Source: Mycobacterium sp. IS-1742 (GTDB lineage: Bacteria > Actinomycetota > Actinomycetes > Mycobacteriales > Mycobacteriaceae). From it: 64,000 nt of DNA. This document shows, piece by piece, positions 52,337 to 61,729 of the stretch. The notes below the pieces were generated by a model. That model was not told the DNA's origin. It was given only the letters and a program-made list of their open reading frames with translations, and did not search any database. The stretch spans positions 1 to 64,000 of the forward strand of contig NZ_LQIV01000019.1 of the NCBI RefSeq assembly GCF_001500125.1, in the 5' to 3' direction. The position numbers and the translations under genes were made by a program. Positions within the stretch are counted from its first letter, which is position 1, and each line of letters starts with the position of its first letter.

Positions 52337-53098
52337 TCAGCCCCAGCGCACCGAGACGGTCTCGTCACCGTCGGTGGGCCGGTCCACCGTCGCGCCCGCC
52401 TCCTCGGCGATGAGGGCGCCGGCCGCCCAGTCGTGCACCGCCAGATCGTCCTCGACGAAGGCGTGCAGACTGCCCTGAGCGACGAGGCACAGGTCGACGG
52501 CCGCGGCGCCGAAGCGGCGCATGTCGGTGTAGTCGGCCAGCAGCGCGCCGAGTTCCCGGACCTGACGCCGGCGCCGTGCGGGATCGTAGGACAGGCCGGT
52601 GCCGATCAGCCGCGCCGACGTGGTCGGCAGCTGCAGCGGCAGCTCCGCCCGCTGCGCAGGCGACCTGAGCTGCGCTCCCCCGCCTCTGGCCGCGCTCCAG
52701 GTGGCCCCGAGCGCCGGTGCGCTCACCGCACCGGCCAGCCAGGCCCCGTCGGAGGTGCGGCGCACCGCCACCGAGGTGGCGAAATACGGGATCAGCCGGG
52801 TGTAGTTGGTGGTGCCGTCCAGCGGATCGACGACCCACTCGAGCCCACTGGTCCCGGTGTGCGCGGGCAGTTCCTCACCCAGCACGGAGTCCCCGGGGCG
52901 GGCGTCGAGCAGGATCTGCCGCACGGCTTCCTCCGCCGCCCGGTCGACCGGGGTGACGACGTCGCCGGGAGCGCCTTTGGTGCTCACGACGATCGGCTCC
53001 CCGAGCCGGCTCAGACACAGCCCCGCTCCCGTCTCGGCGGCCAGGACGGCCAGCTTCTCGAGCTCTGCGGCCGGCGCCGGAAACTCCCGGACGTTCAC
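52337..53098 (-). CDS. Inositol-monophosphatase-family protein
   Basis: 253 residues. Lithium-sensitive phosphatase fold with both metal motifs: GEELP and WVVDPLDGTTNYTRLIP, plus the C-terminal VHDWAAGALIAEEAGATV. It removes phosphate from an inositol- or sugar-phosphate-like substrate. It starts inside the BtpA gene (4-nt overlap) and is co-transcribed with it, so its substrate is probably an intermediate of this cluster rather than inositol phosphate. Confidence 0.85.
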   Translation of the reverse strand: MNVREFPAPAAELEKLAVLAAETGAGLCLSRLGEPIVVSTKGAPGDVVTPVDRAAEEAVRQILLDARPGDSVLGEELPAHTGTSGLEWVVDPLDGTTNYTRLIPYFATSVAVRRTSDGAWLAGAVSAPALGATWSAARGGGAQLRSPAQRAELPLQLPTTSARLIGTGLSYDPARRRRQVRELGALLADYTDMRRFGAAAVDLCLVAQGSLHAFVEDDLAVHDWAAGALIAEEAGATVDRPTDGDETVSVRWG

Positions 53099-53910
53099 AG
53101 CGTGGCGCGGAAGTCCCGGACGGCGGTCATCAGCTCGGTGACGCGGGACGCCACCGCGCGATTCTCGAACACGCCGTCCTCCTTGAAGTACGTCCCGACG
53201 ATGGCTCCGTCGGCGATCGACAACTGCTCGGCGGCGTTGTGGGCGCGCACACCGGTGTTGACGAACACCGGCACGTCACCCGCCTCGTCCTTGACCACCT
53301 GCAGGGCCTGCGAGTCGGTGGACGCCCCCGCAGTCAGCCCGGAGACGCAGATCCCGTCCGGCCGCGTCGCGAACACCGTCGTCTTGGTGATCGACGCGAG
53401 GTCGCGGTCGGACAGATAGGCCGCCGACTCCGGCACGATGTTGAACAGCAGCTTCACCCCGGCCCCGCCGATGCGGTGCCGGTGGCGGGCCACCGCGCCG
53501 ACGTTGGTGTCCCAGAGGCCGAAGTCGCTGGCGTACACGCCGGTGAAGATCTCGCGCACCCACTGTGCGCCGGTCGCCACCGCGAGGTCGATCGACGCCC
53601 GGCCGTCCCACAGCACGTTGACGCCGTAGGGCAGCGTGAGGTCGGGCAACAGCTCCCCGATGATGCGTGCCATCGTGATGGCGGTGATGGGTTCGGTCTT
53701 GGTCAGGTACGGCAAGCTGAATTCGTTGGAGATCATCACGCCGTCGACGCCGCCCTCCCGCAGCGCGGCCAGTTCGCCCTTCGCGCGGTCCACGACCGCG
53801 CTCAGCCCGGCCGCGGAGTCGTATCCGGGATCCCCGGGGAGCGCGGACAGGTGCAGCATCGCGATCACCGGTTTCTGGACCGCGAACACCTCATCGAGCC
53901 AATTGGTCAT
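53095..53910 (-). CDS. BtpA/SgcQ-family TIM-barrel protein
   Basis: 271 residues. The opening KPVIAMLHLSALPGDPGY and later VDGVMISNEFSLPYLTK, TLPYGVNVLWDG and DVPVFVNTGVRAHN are typical of the BtpA family. These proteins look like TIM-barrel enzymes; SgcQ-type members occur in sugar clusters, and cyanobacterial BtpA affects photosystem I stability. The reaction is unknown. Divergent from the FGGY kinase; operators lie between them. Confidence 0.8.
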   Translation of the reverse strand: MTNWLDEVFAVQKPVIAMLHLSALPGDPGYDSAAGLSAVVDRAKGELAALREGGVDGVMISNEFSLPYLTKTEPITAITMARIIGELLPDLTLPYGVNVLWDGRASIDLAVATGAQWVREIFTGVYASDFGLWDTNVGAVARHRHRIGGAGVKLLFNIVPESAAYLSDRDLASITKTTVFATRPDGICVSGLTAGASTDSQALQVVKDEAGDVPVFVNTGVRAHNAAEQLSIADGAIVGTYFKEDGVFENRAVASRVTELMTAVRDFRATL

Positions 53911-53945
53911 GGAACGCCTCTCACGGTTGTCGTCGACATCCTGGG

Positions 53946-54022
53946 TGTTATTAGATAACAGTCAACGTGCGGCGGCACAGCGTTTTACGTGACGGTTACA
54001 CACAACGTGTGAGAATCTAACA
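53946..54022. promoter_or_regulatory. Operator region between the BtpA and FGGY kinase genes
   Basis: TGTTAT-TAG-ATAACA, a perfect palindrome, lies at 53946-53960. GTGTGAGAATCTAACA at 54007-54022 matches 13 of 16 bases of the deoR promoter palindrome. Together with that site this points to one regulator, DeoR, governing both divergent transcripts. Confidence 0.6.
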
Positions 54023-54065
54023 GATGCGCGGTACGGTCAGCATCCGAGCGAGACGAGAGGACGGC

Positions 54066-55550
54066 ATGTCGGAGTTCACGATCGGTGTCGACGTCGGCAC
54101 CACGGGGACCAAGACGGTGCTCATCGACGTCGCGGATGCGCGGATCGTCGCTCAGGCGTCCGCCGAGAGCCGGCTCTTCGCCGATGCGCCCGGCCATGCC
54201 GAAGCCGATTCGGCGCAATGGATCGACAACGCGCACAGCACGATTCGCACAGTGCTCGAGGAATCCGGCGTGGCCCCCGAGCGGGTCGGCGCACTCGCCA
54301 CCACCGGCATGGTGCCCGCGGTCGTACCCGTCGATGCCCACGGCGTCCCGGTGCGCCGCGCCCTCCTGCAGAACGACGCCCGCGCCACCGCGCAGATCGA
54401 CCGGTTGAGTGCGGCACTCGACCCTGCGGACGTCCTGGCGGCTACCGGATCGGCGATCACCCAGCAGTCGGTGGCGCCGACCGCGATGTGGCTGCGCGAA
54501 CACGATCCGGACTCCTGGGCACGCACCGTCCGCCTGGTCGGGTCCTACGACTGGGTGCTCATGGCGCTCGGGGCGCGGCCGCACGTCGAACTGAACTGGG
54601 CCATCGAGTCCGGCCTCGCCGCCCTCGACGGCCGCCGCTACGACCCGATGTTCACCGCCGCCGACCTCGGCCCCGACGTCATGCCCGACGTGCTGACCCC
54701 CGGTCGCCAGGCCGGCACGCTGAGCGCTCCGGCCTCCGCGGCCACCGGGCTGCCGCAGGGCCTGCCGCTGATCGTCGGCGGGGCAGACCACGTGCTGTCG
54801 GCGTACGCGGCGGGAGTGAACGCCGCCGGCGACTGGCTGGTGAAACTCGGCGGCGCCGGCGACGTTCTCGCCGCCAGCGACACCCCCGTCGTCGACAGCC
54901 GCCTGTACCTCGACGCCCATCCGGTGCCCGGTCGCTGGCTGCCCAACGGCTGCATGGCCACCAGCGGCAGCCTGATCCGGTGGTTCCAGACGCTGACCGG
55001 CGGCGTGGACCTGCTGCAGCTCGACGACGAGGCCACCGACCGCGGTGCAGCCGAAATCCTCTGCCTGCCTTATTTTCTCGGCGAGAAGAGCCCGCTGCAC
55101 GATCCGGACCTGCGCGGCGCCTTCGTCGGGCTCGACCTGGCTCACACCCGGGCGGACATGTACCGCTCCGTACTCGAGGCCATCGCCTTCGGATTCCGGC
55201 ACCACACCGACGTCTTCGCCTCGATCGGGGTTCCGCTGCGGCGCGCGATGGTCACCAACGGCGGAAGCCGATCGGTGCTGTGGAAGCAGATCCTCGCCGA
55301 CGTCCTCGACACCCCGCTGTGGCCGGTCGTCGGGCATCCGGGAGCGTCACTCGGTGCGGCGGTCATCGCCGCCATCGGGGTCGGCGCACTCGACGACTGG
55401 GCCGCCGTCGAGCGTTTCCTGACCCTCGGCGACGCCGTCGAACCCGATTCCCGTCGCGTCGACCGGTACGCCGAGGCCTACACCCAGTGGCGCACCCTCG
55501 GCAGCCTGCTCACTCCCGTCTCCCACGAACTCGCCCGAAAGGCCCAGTGA
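54066..55550 (+). CDS. FGGY-family carbohydrate kinase (xylulokinase-like)
   Basis: 494 residues from the ATG at 54066, which has AGAGGA four bases before it; an in-frame ATG at 54024 adjoins the operator and has no such site. The FGGY phosphate motif GVDVGTTGTKTVLIDV and the ATP-binding GGADHVLSAYAAG and VTNGGSRSVLWKQILADV are present. It phosphorylates a ketose or polyol; xylulose, ribulose or a related sugar is likely given the SDR neighbour, but specificity cannot be read off. Confidence 0.85.
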   Translation: MSEFTIGVDVGTTGTKTVLIDVADARIVAQASAESRLFADAPGHAEADSAQWIDNAHSTIRTVLEESGVAPERVGALATTGMVPAVVPVDAHGVPVRRALLQNDARATAQIDRLSAALDPADVLAATGSAITQQSVAPTAMWLREHDPDSWARTVRLVGSYDWVLMALGARPHVELNWAIESGLAALDGRRYDPMFTAADLGPDVMPDVLTPGRQAGTLSAPASAATGLPQGLPLIVGGADHVLSAYAAGVNAAGDWLVKLGGAGDVLAASDTPVVDSRLYLDAHPVPGRWLPNGCMATSGSLIRWFQTLTGGVDLLQLDDEATDRGAAEILCLPYFLGEKSPLHDPDLRGAFVGLDLAHTRADMYRSVLEAIAFGFRHHTDVFASIGVPLRRAMVTNGGSRSVLWKQILADVLDTPLWPVVGHPGASLGAAVIAAIGVGALDDWAAVERFLTLGDAVEPDSRRVDRYAEAYTQWRTLGSLLTPVSHELARKAQ

Positions 55551-56341
55551 TGACCGACGTTTCACCCTCGATCCGCACCGCCGTCGTCACCGGCGCCGGC
55601 TCCGGGATCGGCCGCGCCATCGCCACCACGCTGGCCGCGCGCGGGTGGCGGGTCATCGTCACCGACATCGACACCGCGGGCGCCGCCGCGACGGTGGCCG
55701 GCCTCGACGGCGCCGCCGAGCGCGGCCACGAGGCGCTGCCGCTGGACGTGACCGACGCCGCGGCGGCCGGTCGGCTCGCCGACGACGTCGCCGCCCGGCT
55801 CGGCCTCGACGCGTGGATCAACAACGCGGGCATCTCGGCGATGGAGCGCTTCGTCGACGTCACCGCCGGTCAGTACGACCGCACGCTGGACATCAACACC
55901 AAGGCGGTGTTCTTCTGCGGGCAGGCCGCGGCGCGGGCCATGGTCCGCACCGGTCGGCGAGGCACGATCGTCAACACCGCGTCCATGGCCGCCAAACAGG
56001 GCCGGGTCCCGTTCCTCTCGGACTACGTGGCGTCCAAATTCGCCGTCCTGGGCCTCACGCAGGCGATGGCCTACGAACTGGCCGACCATCAGATCACGGT
56101 GAACTGTGTGTGCCCGGGCTTCGTCGCCACCCCCATGCAGTCGCGGGAACTGGAGTGGGAGGCGCGGCTCACCGGCTCCACCCCCGACGCCGTACGCGAA
56201 AGCTGGATCGAGGCAACGCCTTTGGCCCGGCTCCAGACACCGGAGGACGTCGCCCGCGCGGTGGCGTTCCTGGTGTCCGAAGACGCCCGGTTCATCACCG
56301 GGGAAGCGCTCTCGGTCAACGGCGGTGCGTACATGGATTGA
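55550..56341 (+). CDS. Short-chain dehydrogenase/reductase, probable polyol dehydrogenase
   Basis: 263 residues; the ATG shares a base with the kinase TGA. Cofactor motif VVTGAGSGIGRAIA; the NAD preference is supported by Asp in VIVTDIDTAG. Catalytic Ser (NTASMAAKQGRVPFLSDY), Tyr and Lys (YVASK) are in place. In this cluster it probably oxidises a sugar alcohol to the ketose that the kinase then phosphorylates. Confidence 0.85.
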   Translation: MTDVSPSIRTAVVTGAGSGIGRAIATTLAARGWRVIVTDIDTAGAAATVAGLDGAAERGHEALPLDVTDAAAAGRLADDVAARLGLDAWINNAGISAMERFVDVTAGQYDRTLDINTKAVFFCGQAAARAMVRTGRRGTIVNTASMAAKQGRVPFLSDYVASKFAVLGLTQAMAYELADHQITVNCVCPGFVATPMQSRELEWEARLTGSTPDAVRESWIEATPLARLQTPEDVARAVAFLVSEDARFITGEALSVNGGAYMD

Positions 56342-56400
56342 GCCGGGCCCCGCCGACCCGGTCAGCTCGATCCAGTCCAACCAGGAGGAAGTGAGTACCC

Positions 56401-57732
56401 ATGAAGATCCCGATGCTCGGCCGGCCCCCGGCGCGGCGGACCGCCACGCGCTGGATGCCGGCACTGGCCATGACCGCAGGGCTCGTGCTGGCCGGCTGCG
56501 CCGGATCCGGCGGCTCCGGCGAGGAGCAGAGTTCGTCGGGACTGGGCGACATCCCGACCGACACCAAGGCGACGGTGCGGGTGCTGATGGAGAACGTGCC
56601 CGACACCGACATCGTGCAGGGGATGATCGGCAGGTTCAACGAGAAGTACCCCGACGTCGCGGTCCAGGTCGAGACCATGACGTTCGACCAGATGCGCGAC
56701 CGCCTGGTGTCGTCGTTCCAGTCGGCTGAGCCCGCCTACGATCTGATCGTCGTCGACAACCCGTGGATGGACGACTTCGCCGCCGCCGGGTTCCTGGAGC
56801 CGCTCAACGACCGAATCTCCTCCACCAGCGACTACCGGCCGGACGACTTCTTCCCGTCGCTGACCGACATCACCGACGTGGACGGCACGACCTACGGGGT
56901 CCCGTTCTACAACTACGCGCTGGGCTACATCTACAACACCCGCGACCTCCAGTCGGCGAACCTGCAGGCGCCCACCGATCTCGACGCTCTGGTCACCACG
57001 TCGCAGCGGCTCAAGGCCGGCGACCGCGCGGGCATCGCCATGCAGCCGCAGCGTGGATACAAGATCTTCGAGGAATGGGCGAACTGGCTCTTCGCCGCGG
57101 GCGGGTCGATCTACGACCAGGACGGCAAGCCCACGCTGAACACCGAGCAGGCCGCCCGCGCGCTGGACGCCTACATCGAGACCTACCGCACCGCCGCCCC
57201 GGCGAACAGCCTCTCCTGGGGCTTCGACGAGGCCTTCCGCTCGGTCTCCGGTGGCAACGCCGCCTCGATGATCGGCTACAACTGGAACCTGCCCGCCCTC
57301 AACGATCCGGCCGGCGCCTCCGGGGAACGGGCCGGACAGTTCGCCCTCGCGCCCATCCCGGGCGGTAAATCCGCCCTCGGCTCGTGGAGCTGGGCCATCC
57401 CGGCCAATTCCGCGGCGCCCGACGCGGCGTGGGCCTTCGCGTCGTGGATCACCTCACCCGCCGTCGACGCCGAGCGGGTCGCGGCCGGTGGCGCGGTGAT
57501 CCGCCAGAGCTCGCTGACCGACCCGAAGGTGCTCGCCGACGGATACGGCGAGCAGTACTACCGCGTCGTCGGTGAGATCCTGCAGGACGCGGCCCCGCTC
57601 ACCCAGGGCCGCGGTGGCGAGGAGATGATCCAAGCCGTGGGAACCGAACTCAACGACGCGGCGGCGGGCAACAAGAGCGTCGCCGACGCGCTGCGCGACG
57701 CGCAGGCGGCGGCCGAGCGTATCCAGCAGTGA
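56401..57732 (+). CDS. ABC sugar-binding lipoprotein (CUT1)
   Basis: 443 residues, with AGGAGGAAG upstream of the ATG. A lipoprotein signal with lipobox VLAGC (Cys about 33) is followed by family-1 solute-binding features: VRVLMENVPDTDIVQGMIGR, LIVVDNPWMDDFAAAGFLEP and TTYGVPFYNYALGYIYNTRD. It delivers the ligand to the two permeases encoded next. Confidence 0.93.
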   Translation: MKIPMLGRPPARRTATRWMPALAMTAGLVLAGCAGSGGSGEEQSSSGLGDIPTDTKATVRVLMENVPDTDIVQGMIGRFNEKYPDVAVQVETMTFDQMRDRLVSSFQSAEPAYDLIVVDNPWMDDFAAAGFLEPLNDRISSTSDYRPDDFFPSLTDITDVDGTTYGVPFYNYALGYIYNTRDLQSANLQAPTDLDALVTTSQRLKAGDRAGIAMQPQRGYKIFEEWANWLFAAGGSIYDQDGKPTLNTEQAARALDAYIETYRTAAPANSLSWGFDEAFRSVSGGNAASMIGYNWNLPALNDPAGASGERAGQFALAPIPGGKSALGSWSWAIPANSAAPDAAWAFASWITSPAVDAERVAAGGAVIRQSSLTDPKVLADGYGEQYYRVVGEILQDAAPLTQGRGGEEMIQAVGTELNDAAAGNKSVADALRDAQAAAERIQQ

Positions 57733-57757
57733 TGCACGGGAATCCGACGGCCCGCAC

Positions 57758-58618
57758 ATGAACTTCAAGTACGGCATGCTGTTGCCGCTGCTCGCCCTGT
57801 TCGGCGTGGCCGTCGGATTCCCGCTCTGCTACGCGGCCTACCTGTCGGTCACCGACTACCAGCTGACCGACCGGCAGGCACCGGCGTTCGCGGGCCTGTC
57901 GAACTTCGGCGGCGCGCTGTCCAACCCCGCGTTCTGGGAGGCGTTCGCCACCACCGCGATCTACGTCGTCGTGGCGGTGGCGCTGGAACTGGTCATCGGC
58001 TTCGCGCTCGCACTGGCCCTGCACCAGCAGAAGTGGGCCAAGGACCTCTCCCGCGCGATCGTGCTGGCGCCGATGTTCATCACCCCGATCGCCGTCGGAC
58101 TGATCTTCCGGTTCCTGCTCAACGACCAGATCGGCGCCGTCCCGGCGCTGCTGCACGCGATCGGCACCGACTACGACTTCTTCGGCTCCGGCCGCGCGCT
58201 GCTGACCCTGGCGTTCATCGACGTCTGGCAGTGGACCCCGTTCATGGTGCTGCTGATCCTGGCGGGCCTGGAGTCGATGCCCAAACAGCCGATGGAGGCC
58301 GCCCGGGTGGACGGCGCCGGGCCGGTCTACCGGCTGCGCCGGGTTCTCATCCCGATGCTGGCGCCGGTGCTGACGGTGGCGGTGCTGCTCCGCGGGCTCG
58401 ACGCGCTGCGCGTGTTCGAGTACGTGTACGCCACCACCCGCGGCGGGCCGGGCACCGAAACCCAGACCCTGCAGTACTTCATGTACCTCGAGGGCATCCA
58501 GTTCTTCCGGCTCGCGCAGGCCAGCGCGATGGCATTCATCGTGCTGGTGCTGGTGCTCGCCGTGATCGTCGTCGCCTTCCGGGCGATGGAACGCAGCCGC
58601 GAGAGGACCACCGCCTGA
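57758..58618 (+). CDS. ABC sugar permease (MalF-type)
   Basis: 286 residues and six transmembrane helices; the EAA loop reads MPKQPMEAARVDGAGPVYRL. It forms the channel with the next permease and ends with the TGATG junction to it. Confidence 0.92.
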   Translation: MNFKYGMLLPLLALFGVAVGFPLCYAAYLSVTDYQLTDRQAPAFAGLSNFGGALSNPAFWEAFATTAIYVVVAVALELVIGFALALALHQQKWAKDLSRAIVLAPMFITPIAVGLIFRFLLNDQIGAVPALLHAIGTDYDFFGSGRALLTLAFIDVWQWTPFMVLLILAGLESMPKQPMEAARVDGAGPVYRLRRVLIPMLAPVLTVAVLLRGLDALRVFEYVYATTRGGPGTETQTLQYFMYLEGIQFFRLAQASAMAFIVLVLVLAVIVVAFRAMERSRERTTA

Positions 58619-59433
58619 TGACCCGGCCGCGTCCCCTCGAGGTCCTGCGTATCGCCGTGCTGACCGCGGCGCTGGTGTTCGTGCTGTTCCCCATCGCGTG
58701 GGTGGCGCTGGCGAGCTTCAAGACCCCGGCGCACATGTCCGAGCCGTTCCTCATCGCGTTCGGCCCCACCCTGGACAACTGGCGGGCGGTGCTGGACTCG
58801 GGCATCTTCGCCGCCGCGGGCCGCAGCGTCGTGGTCGGCGTGGTCACCGTCGGGGTGAGCCTGGTGGTCGGCAGCATGGGCGCCTACGTGATCGCCAAGT
58901 ACCGCGCCGGTGGGTCGCTGACCCGGTTCGGCATGCTCGCCGCGCAGGTCGTGCCGCCCGCCGTGATGGTGTTCCCGTTCCTGACCATGGCCCAGGCCCT
59001 GCGCCTGACCGACACGCTGGCGCCGGTGATCTTCGCGCACCTGTCGTTCGTGCTGCCCCTGGTGACGTGGTTTCTGATCGGCTTCTTCGAGGCCGTTCCC
59101 GCATCGCTGGAGGAGCAGGCCCGCGTCGACGGTTTCACCCGCTGGCAGGCGTTCCGGCTGGTGGTGCTGCCCCAGGTGCTGCCCGGGATCGGCGCGGCGG
59201 GGATCTTCGGGTTCACGCTGTCGTGGAACGACATGTTCTACGGGCTCATCCTGGCCCCGGGCAACGCCGCGATCCTGCCGGTGGCGATCTCGAACTTCAA
59301 CACCTTCCGCGGCGTCCAGATCGGGACGATGAGCGCCGCGATCATGATCGCCATCGTGCCGGTGGTGATCGCCAGCTTCTTCATCCAGCGACGCCTGGTC
59401 CAAGGGATCAGCGGCGGCGCGGTCAAGTACTAG
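58618..59433 (+). CDS. ABC sugar permease (MalG-type)
   Basis: 271 residues from the ATG that overlaps the previous stop. Six transmembrane helices; EAA loop PASLEEQARVDGFTRWQAFR. It completes the CUT1 permease pair. Confidence 0.92.
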   Translation: MTRPRPLEVLRIAVLTAALVFVLFPIAWVALASFKTPAHMSEPFLIAFGPTLDNWRAVLDSGIFAAAGRSVVVGVVTVGVSLVVGSMGAYVIAKYRAGGSLTRFGMLAAQVVPPAVMVFPFLTMAQALRLTDTLAPVIFAHLSFVLPLVTWFLIGFFEAVPASLEEQARVDGFTRWQAFRLVVLPQVLPGIGAAGIFGFTLSWNDMFYGLILAPGNAAILPVAISNFNTFRGVQIGTMSAAIMIAIVPVVIASFFIQRRLVQGISGGAVKY

Positions 59434-59451
59434 TAGCGAGGAACTCCCCCA

Positions 59452-60504
59452 ATGGCATCGGTCACCTTCTCCGCGGTCACCAAGGCGTTCGGCGACGCCG
59501 CCGTGGTCTCGGAACTCGACCTCGAACTCACCGACGGCAGCATGACCGTGCTGGTCGGCCCGTCGGGCTGCGGTAAGACCACGTCGCTGCGCATGCTCGC
59601 CGGGCTGGAGAAGGTCAGCTCCGGATCGATCCACATCGGCGACCGTGACGTCACCGCCCTGGAACCCAAGGAACGTGACATCGCCATGGTGTTCCAGAAC
59701 TACGCGCTCTACCCGCATCTGTCGGTGCGGGAGAACATCGCGTTCCCCCTGCGCGCCAAGAAGATCCCCCGCGCCGAGGCGCTGCGCCGGGCGGACGAGA
59801 TCGCCGAGTCGCTCGGTCTCGGCCACCTCACGGCGCGCAAGCCCAAGGATCTGTCCGGCGGCCAGCAGCAGCGGGTGGCGATCGGCCGCGCGATCATCCG
59901 GGAACCCTCGGTGTTCCTGTTCGACGAACCGCTGAGCAACCTCGACGCGAAACTGCGGGTGGAGACCCGCACCGAACTGCTGCGCCTGCAGCGCCGGCTC
60001 GGGATCACCTCGCTCTACGTCACCCACGACCAGGAGGAGGCGATGACCCTGTCGGACCGCATCGTGGTGATGCGCGACGGCCGGATCGCCCAGGCCGCTC
60101 CCCCGGCCGAGGTCTACCGGCGCCCCGCGGACACCTTCGTGGCGACCTTCGTCGGCAGCCCGAAGATGAACCTCGTGACCGGCGCCGTCGCGGCCGGCGA
60201 GCTGCGCTGTGAGGGGCTGCGGATGAGCGTCGGCGGCCCCGACGCCGCCGCCGTGACGATTGGTGTGCGTCCGGACGACCTCACCCTCGCCCCGGCCCGT
60301 GACGGCGCCGCCACCGTGGACCTGGTCGAGCTGCTGGGTCCGCGCGCGATCGTCACCGTACGAGCCGGCGGCGAGCAATTGACCAGCGTGGTCGCCGCCG
60401 CGCAGTTGGCCGACATCTCCCCCGGCACCGCGGTCGATCTGTCCGCACGGGCCGCCGACGTGCACCGCTTCGACCCGCAGACAGGTACGCGGCTGCCGGT
60501 CTGA
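59452..60504 (+). CDS. ABC sugar-importer ATPase (MalK/UgpC-type)
   Basis: 350 residues. Walker A GPSGCGKTTSLRML, signature LSGGQQQRVAIGRA, Walker B VFLFDEPLSNLD, switch His in YVTHDQEEAMTL. The C-terminal ~110 residues are a TOBE-type regulatory domain. It sits 18 nt after the second permease and ends the cluster, convergent with ctaB. Confidence 0.94.
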   Translation: MASVTFSAVTKAFGDAAVVSELDLELTDGSMTVLVGPSGCGKTTSLRMLAGLEKVSSGSIHIGDRDVTALEPKERDIAMVFQNYALYPHLSVRENIAFPLRAKKIPRAEALRRADEIAESLGLGHLTARKPKDLSGGQQQRVAIGRAIIREPSVFLFDEPLSNLDAKLRVETRTELLRLQRRLGITSLYVTHDQEEAMTLSDRIVVMRDGRIAQAAPPAEVYRRPADTFVATFVGSPKMNLVTGAVAAGELRCEGLRMSVGGPDAAAVTIGVRPDDLTLAPARDGAATVDLVELLGPRAIVTVRAGGEQLTSVVAAAQLADISPGTAVDLSARAADVHRFDPQTGTRLPV

Positions 60505-60521
60505 GGGCCTGCGCCGGGCGG

Positions 60522-61451
60522 TCAGCCGAACAGCGTCGGCAGCGCCAGCACCGAGTCGACCGCGAGTGCGGCGAACACGACGGCCAGGTAATTGTTCGAC
60601 TGCAGGAACAGGCGCAGCGGCTTGACCGGCTCGCCGCGCTTCACCCCGCTGTACAGCTGGTGGGCCATGACCAGGAACCAGGTGCCCGCGAGCACCGCCA
60701 CCGACGCGTACAGCCAGCCGGTGGCCAGCGCCAGCGCCAGCGTGGTGAGCACCGTCAGCCAGGTGTAGATGAGGATCTGGCGGGTGACCTGACGCTCGGT
60801 GGCGACCGCGGGCAGCATCGGCACCCCGGCCGCCTTGTAGTCGTCCTTGTAGCGCATCGCCAGCGCCCACGTGTGCGGCGGCGTCCAGAAGAAGATGATC
60901 GCGAACATCACCAGCGCGGGCCACTGGATCGTGCCGGTGACCGCCGACCAGCCGATCATCACCGGCATGCACCCGGCGGCGCCGCCCCAGACCACGTTCT
61001 GGGAGGTGCGCCGCTTGAGCAGCAGCGTGTACACGAAGACGTAGAACGCGATCGTGGCGACGGCGAGCAGACCGGACAGCAGGTTGCTGGTGCCCCAGAG
61101 CCAGAAGAACGAGCCGACCGACAGCGTGAGCCCGAAGACCAGCGCGTTGCGGGTGGGGACGGTGTCCCGGGCGAGCGGCCGGCGTGCGGTCCGCTTCATC
61201 TTCTTGTCGATGTCCGCGTCGGCCACGCAGTTGAGCGTGTTCGCGCCCGCGGCGGCCAGCATCCCACCGATCAGCGTGTTGAGGATGAGCAGCGGATCGA
61301 CCGTGCCCCGATCGGCCAGCAGCATCGCCGGGATGGCGGTGACCAGCAGCAACTCGATCACGCGTGGTTTCGTCAGCGCCAGATAGGCCAAAACCGTGGT
61401 GCGGATGCGAGACGGCGCCCCATGGTTGAGGTGGCGCTCGCGAATGCTCAC
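60522..61451 (-). CDS. ctaB: Protohaem IX farnesyltransferase CtaB
   Basis: 309 residues and about eight or nine transmembrane helices. The first Asp-rich loop reads [20 protein letters not shown] and the second [14 protein letters not shown]; both are the polyprenyl-diphosphate/Mg sites of UbiA-type prenyltransferases. It makes haem O, the substrate of CtaA. In M. tuberculosis ctaB and ctaA are close together; here the carbohydrate cluster separates them by 9 kb. Confidence 0.95.
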   Translation of the reverse strand: MSIRERHLNHGAPSRIRTTVLAYLALTKPRVIELLLVTAIPAMLLADRGTVDPLLILNTLIGGMLAAAGANTLNCVADADIDKKMKRTARRPLARDTVPTRNALVFGLTLSVGSFFWLWGTSNLLSGLLAVATIAFYVFVYTLLLKRRTSQNVVWGGAAGCMPVMIGWSAVTGTIQWPALVMFAIIFFWTPPHTWALAMRYKDDYKAAGVPMLPAVATERQVTRQILIYTWLTVLTTLALALATGWLYASVAVLAGTWFLVMAHQLYSGVKRGEPVKPLRLFLQSNNYLAVVFAALAVDSVLALPTLFG

Positions 61452-61487
61452 GCAGTCAACTCCTCATTGTCGGCGGTGTTCGTCCGA

Positions 61488-61516
61488 TGTTGATGGTCTT
61501 CCGCTTGTTGATGGTC
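61488..61516. repeat. Two 11-bp direct repeats upstream of ctaB
   Basis: TGTTGATGGTC occurs at 61488-61498 and 61506-61516, an 18-bp period. They lie 37-65 bases upstream of ctaB in the 278-nt divergent ctaB/tkt spacer and could bind a regulator. The rest of this spacer shows no gene. Confidence 0.5.
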
Positions 61517-61729
61517 ACAGCCGCCGCGCAACATCTACTACAGACGATGGTAGACCGCTGGTGGTCCCGCGGATGACCGCAGGGTCGATTCCTCGTTACC
61601 ACCGTAACGGGAGCACCAAATCTCCCCGCATGCACCATGCGGCGCCGTGGCCGGGAGCACTAGGGTTGGAGGCGCGGTCCGAGGGTTGTGTGCGGCCGCT
61701 GACCGAACATGCCACCAAGGAGCGAGCCA

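Noticed and set aside
54024..54065. Upstream in-frame ATG as the FGGY kinase start
   Set aside because: It adjoins the operator with no ribosome-binding site; the ATG at 54066 has AGAGGA, and the FGGY motif begins directly after it.
58327..60972. An 881-codon minus-strand frame opposite the sugar importer genes
   Set aside because: Antisense to identified permeases and ATPase; composition typical of a shadow frame.
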